Origin: an uncultured Candidatus Saccharibacteria bacterium | Lineage (GTDB): Bacteria; Patescibacteriota; Saccharimonadia; Saccharimonadales; Saccharimonadaceae | DNA: 5,839 nt | NCBI GenBank assembly: GCA_938042065.1 | Contig: CALISG010000033.1 | Coordinates: forward strand, 1-5,839 | Direction of reading: 5' to 3' | Part shown: positions 5,657 to 5,839 of the stretch, piece by piece | Numbering within the stretch: the first letter of the stretch is position 1 | How the letters are laid out: each line of letters starts with the position of its first letter | Made by a program: the position numbers and the translations under genes | The notes under the pieces: model-generated | What the model was told of the DNA's origin: nothing | Seen by the model: the letters and a program-made list of their open reading frames with translations, nothing else | The model's database searches: none

Positions 5657-5839
5657 TGCTCAAAAAATGTCTCCGTTGAAATATGTGATTCATCGACACC
5701 AGCGGCGGTGAGTTTTTGCCAAACATCGCGCACAAACGGCAAACTGCCGCAGACCAGAAAGTGCGCATCGTCCGGCGTTTCAGCGACAATCTTCGCCACC
5801 TCAAACCGCCCGTTATGCCAGCCGTCTGTTTCCTCAACC
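5653..5839 (-). CDS. Flavin/NAD(P)H oxidoreductase, C-terminal end (gene runs off the window)
   Basis: The last 62 codons of a gene entering from the right are visible, reading VEETDGWHNGRF, then DDAHFLVCGSLPFVRDVWQKL, then AAGVDESHISTETFFEQ and TGA at 5653-5655. The pattern xxCGxxxFVxxVxxxLxxxGVxxxxIxxExF is the C-terminal end of the NAD(P)-binding domain in the ferredoxin-NADP reductase superfamily (for example flavodoxin/ferredoxin, ferric or phenol hydroxylase-type reductases). The Cys-Gly is the usual signature near the nicotinamide site. The FAD-binding domain lies outside the window, so the exact class cannot be stated. GC is about 57% over the two lines counted. The stop overlaps the ATG of the 828-residue gene, so the two are likely translationally coupled. 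Confidence 0.8.
   Translation of the reverse strand, partial: VEETDGWHNGRFEVAKIVAETPDDAHFLVCGSLPFVRDVWQKLTAAGVDESHISTETFFEQ

Noticed and set aside
5361..5711. Plus-strand ORF of 116 codons over the start of the 828-residue gene
   Set aside because: It lies antisense to the disordered protein and the reductase end, has low-complexity Ser/Ala composition typical of antisense frames of acidic genes, and has no Shine-Dalgarno or recognisable domain.
5589..5837. Minus-strand 82-codon ORF overlapping the reductase end
   Set aside because: It is in another frame across the reductase C-terminus. The frame ending at 5653 shows the conserved reductase motif, so this one is a shadow.
1..5839. CRISPR array, tRNA, rRNA or transposon
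   Set aside because: No direct-repeat array with spacers, cloverleaf-like sequence, rRNA segment, transposase motif or terminal inverted repeats was seen.

Overview
The window reads as a piece of a small-genome, host-associated bacterium, most likely a member of Candidatus Saccharibacteria (TM7) or a related Patescibacteria lineage. This is an inference from the style of the sequence and not from a marker gene. The clues are leaderless-type promoters with TATAAT 6-7 nt before an ATG, compact gene packing, a large secreted protein joining a cutinase-like esterase to adhesion-type domains, and a very long disordered acidic protein. TGA works as a normal stop (reductase end at 5653-5655), so recoded-TGA lineages such as Gracilibacteria and SR1 are unlikely.

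All convincing genes are on the minus strand. From high to low coordinates they are: (1) the C-terminal end of a flavin/NAD(P)H-type oxidoreductase (5653-5839, runs off the window); (2) an 828-residue, low-complexity acidic protein with a four-cysteine cluster, a 3 x 22-residue tandem repeat and a C-terminal hydrophobic segment (3170-5656), whose ATG overlaps the reductase stop as ATGA; (3) a compact control region (3047-3172) with a near-consensus promoter, a leaderless 29-codon ORF, an intrinsic-terminator-like hairpin inside that ORF, and a strong Shine-Dalgarno formed by its last codons; (4) a 152-residue membrane-anchored protein with four extracytoplasmic cysteines (2588-3046); (5) a 720-residue secreted protein with cutinase-like hydrolase, VWA, PKD and Fn3-like domains (374-2536); and (6) the N-terminal part of RadC (1-325, runs off the window) with its own leaderless-type promoter. 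All open reading frames on the plus strand look like shadows.

The likely picture is a surface or secretion locus. Genes 4 and 5 form a short operon behind the leader ORF/hairpin region, and their products act outside the membrane. Gene 2 is translationally coupled to the reductase, which suggests a redox-linked partner. GC content counted by hand is about 54-57% in the radC and reductase fragments but about 40% in samples of the three middle genes, so the middle genes look like an accessory or fast-evolving block between conserved neighbours. The two most interesting items are the cutinase-VWA-PKD-Fn3 protein, which could act on the lipid-rich envelope of a host bacterium, and the leader with a nested ORF and hairpin.
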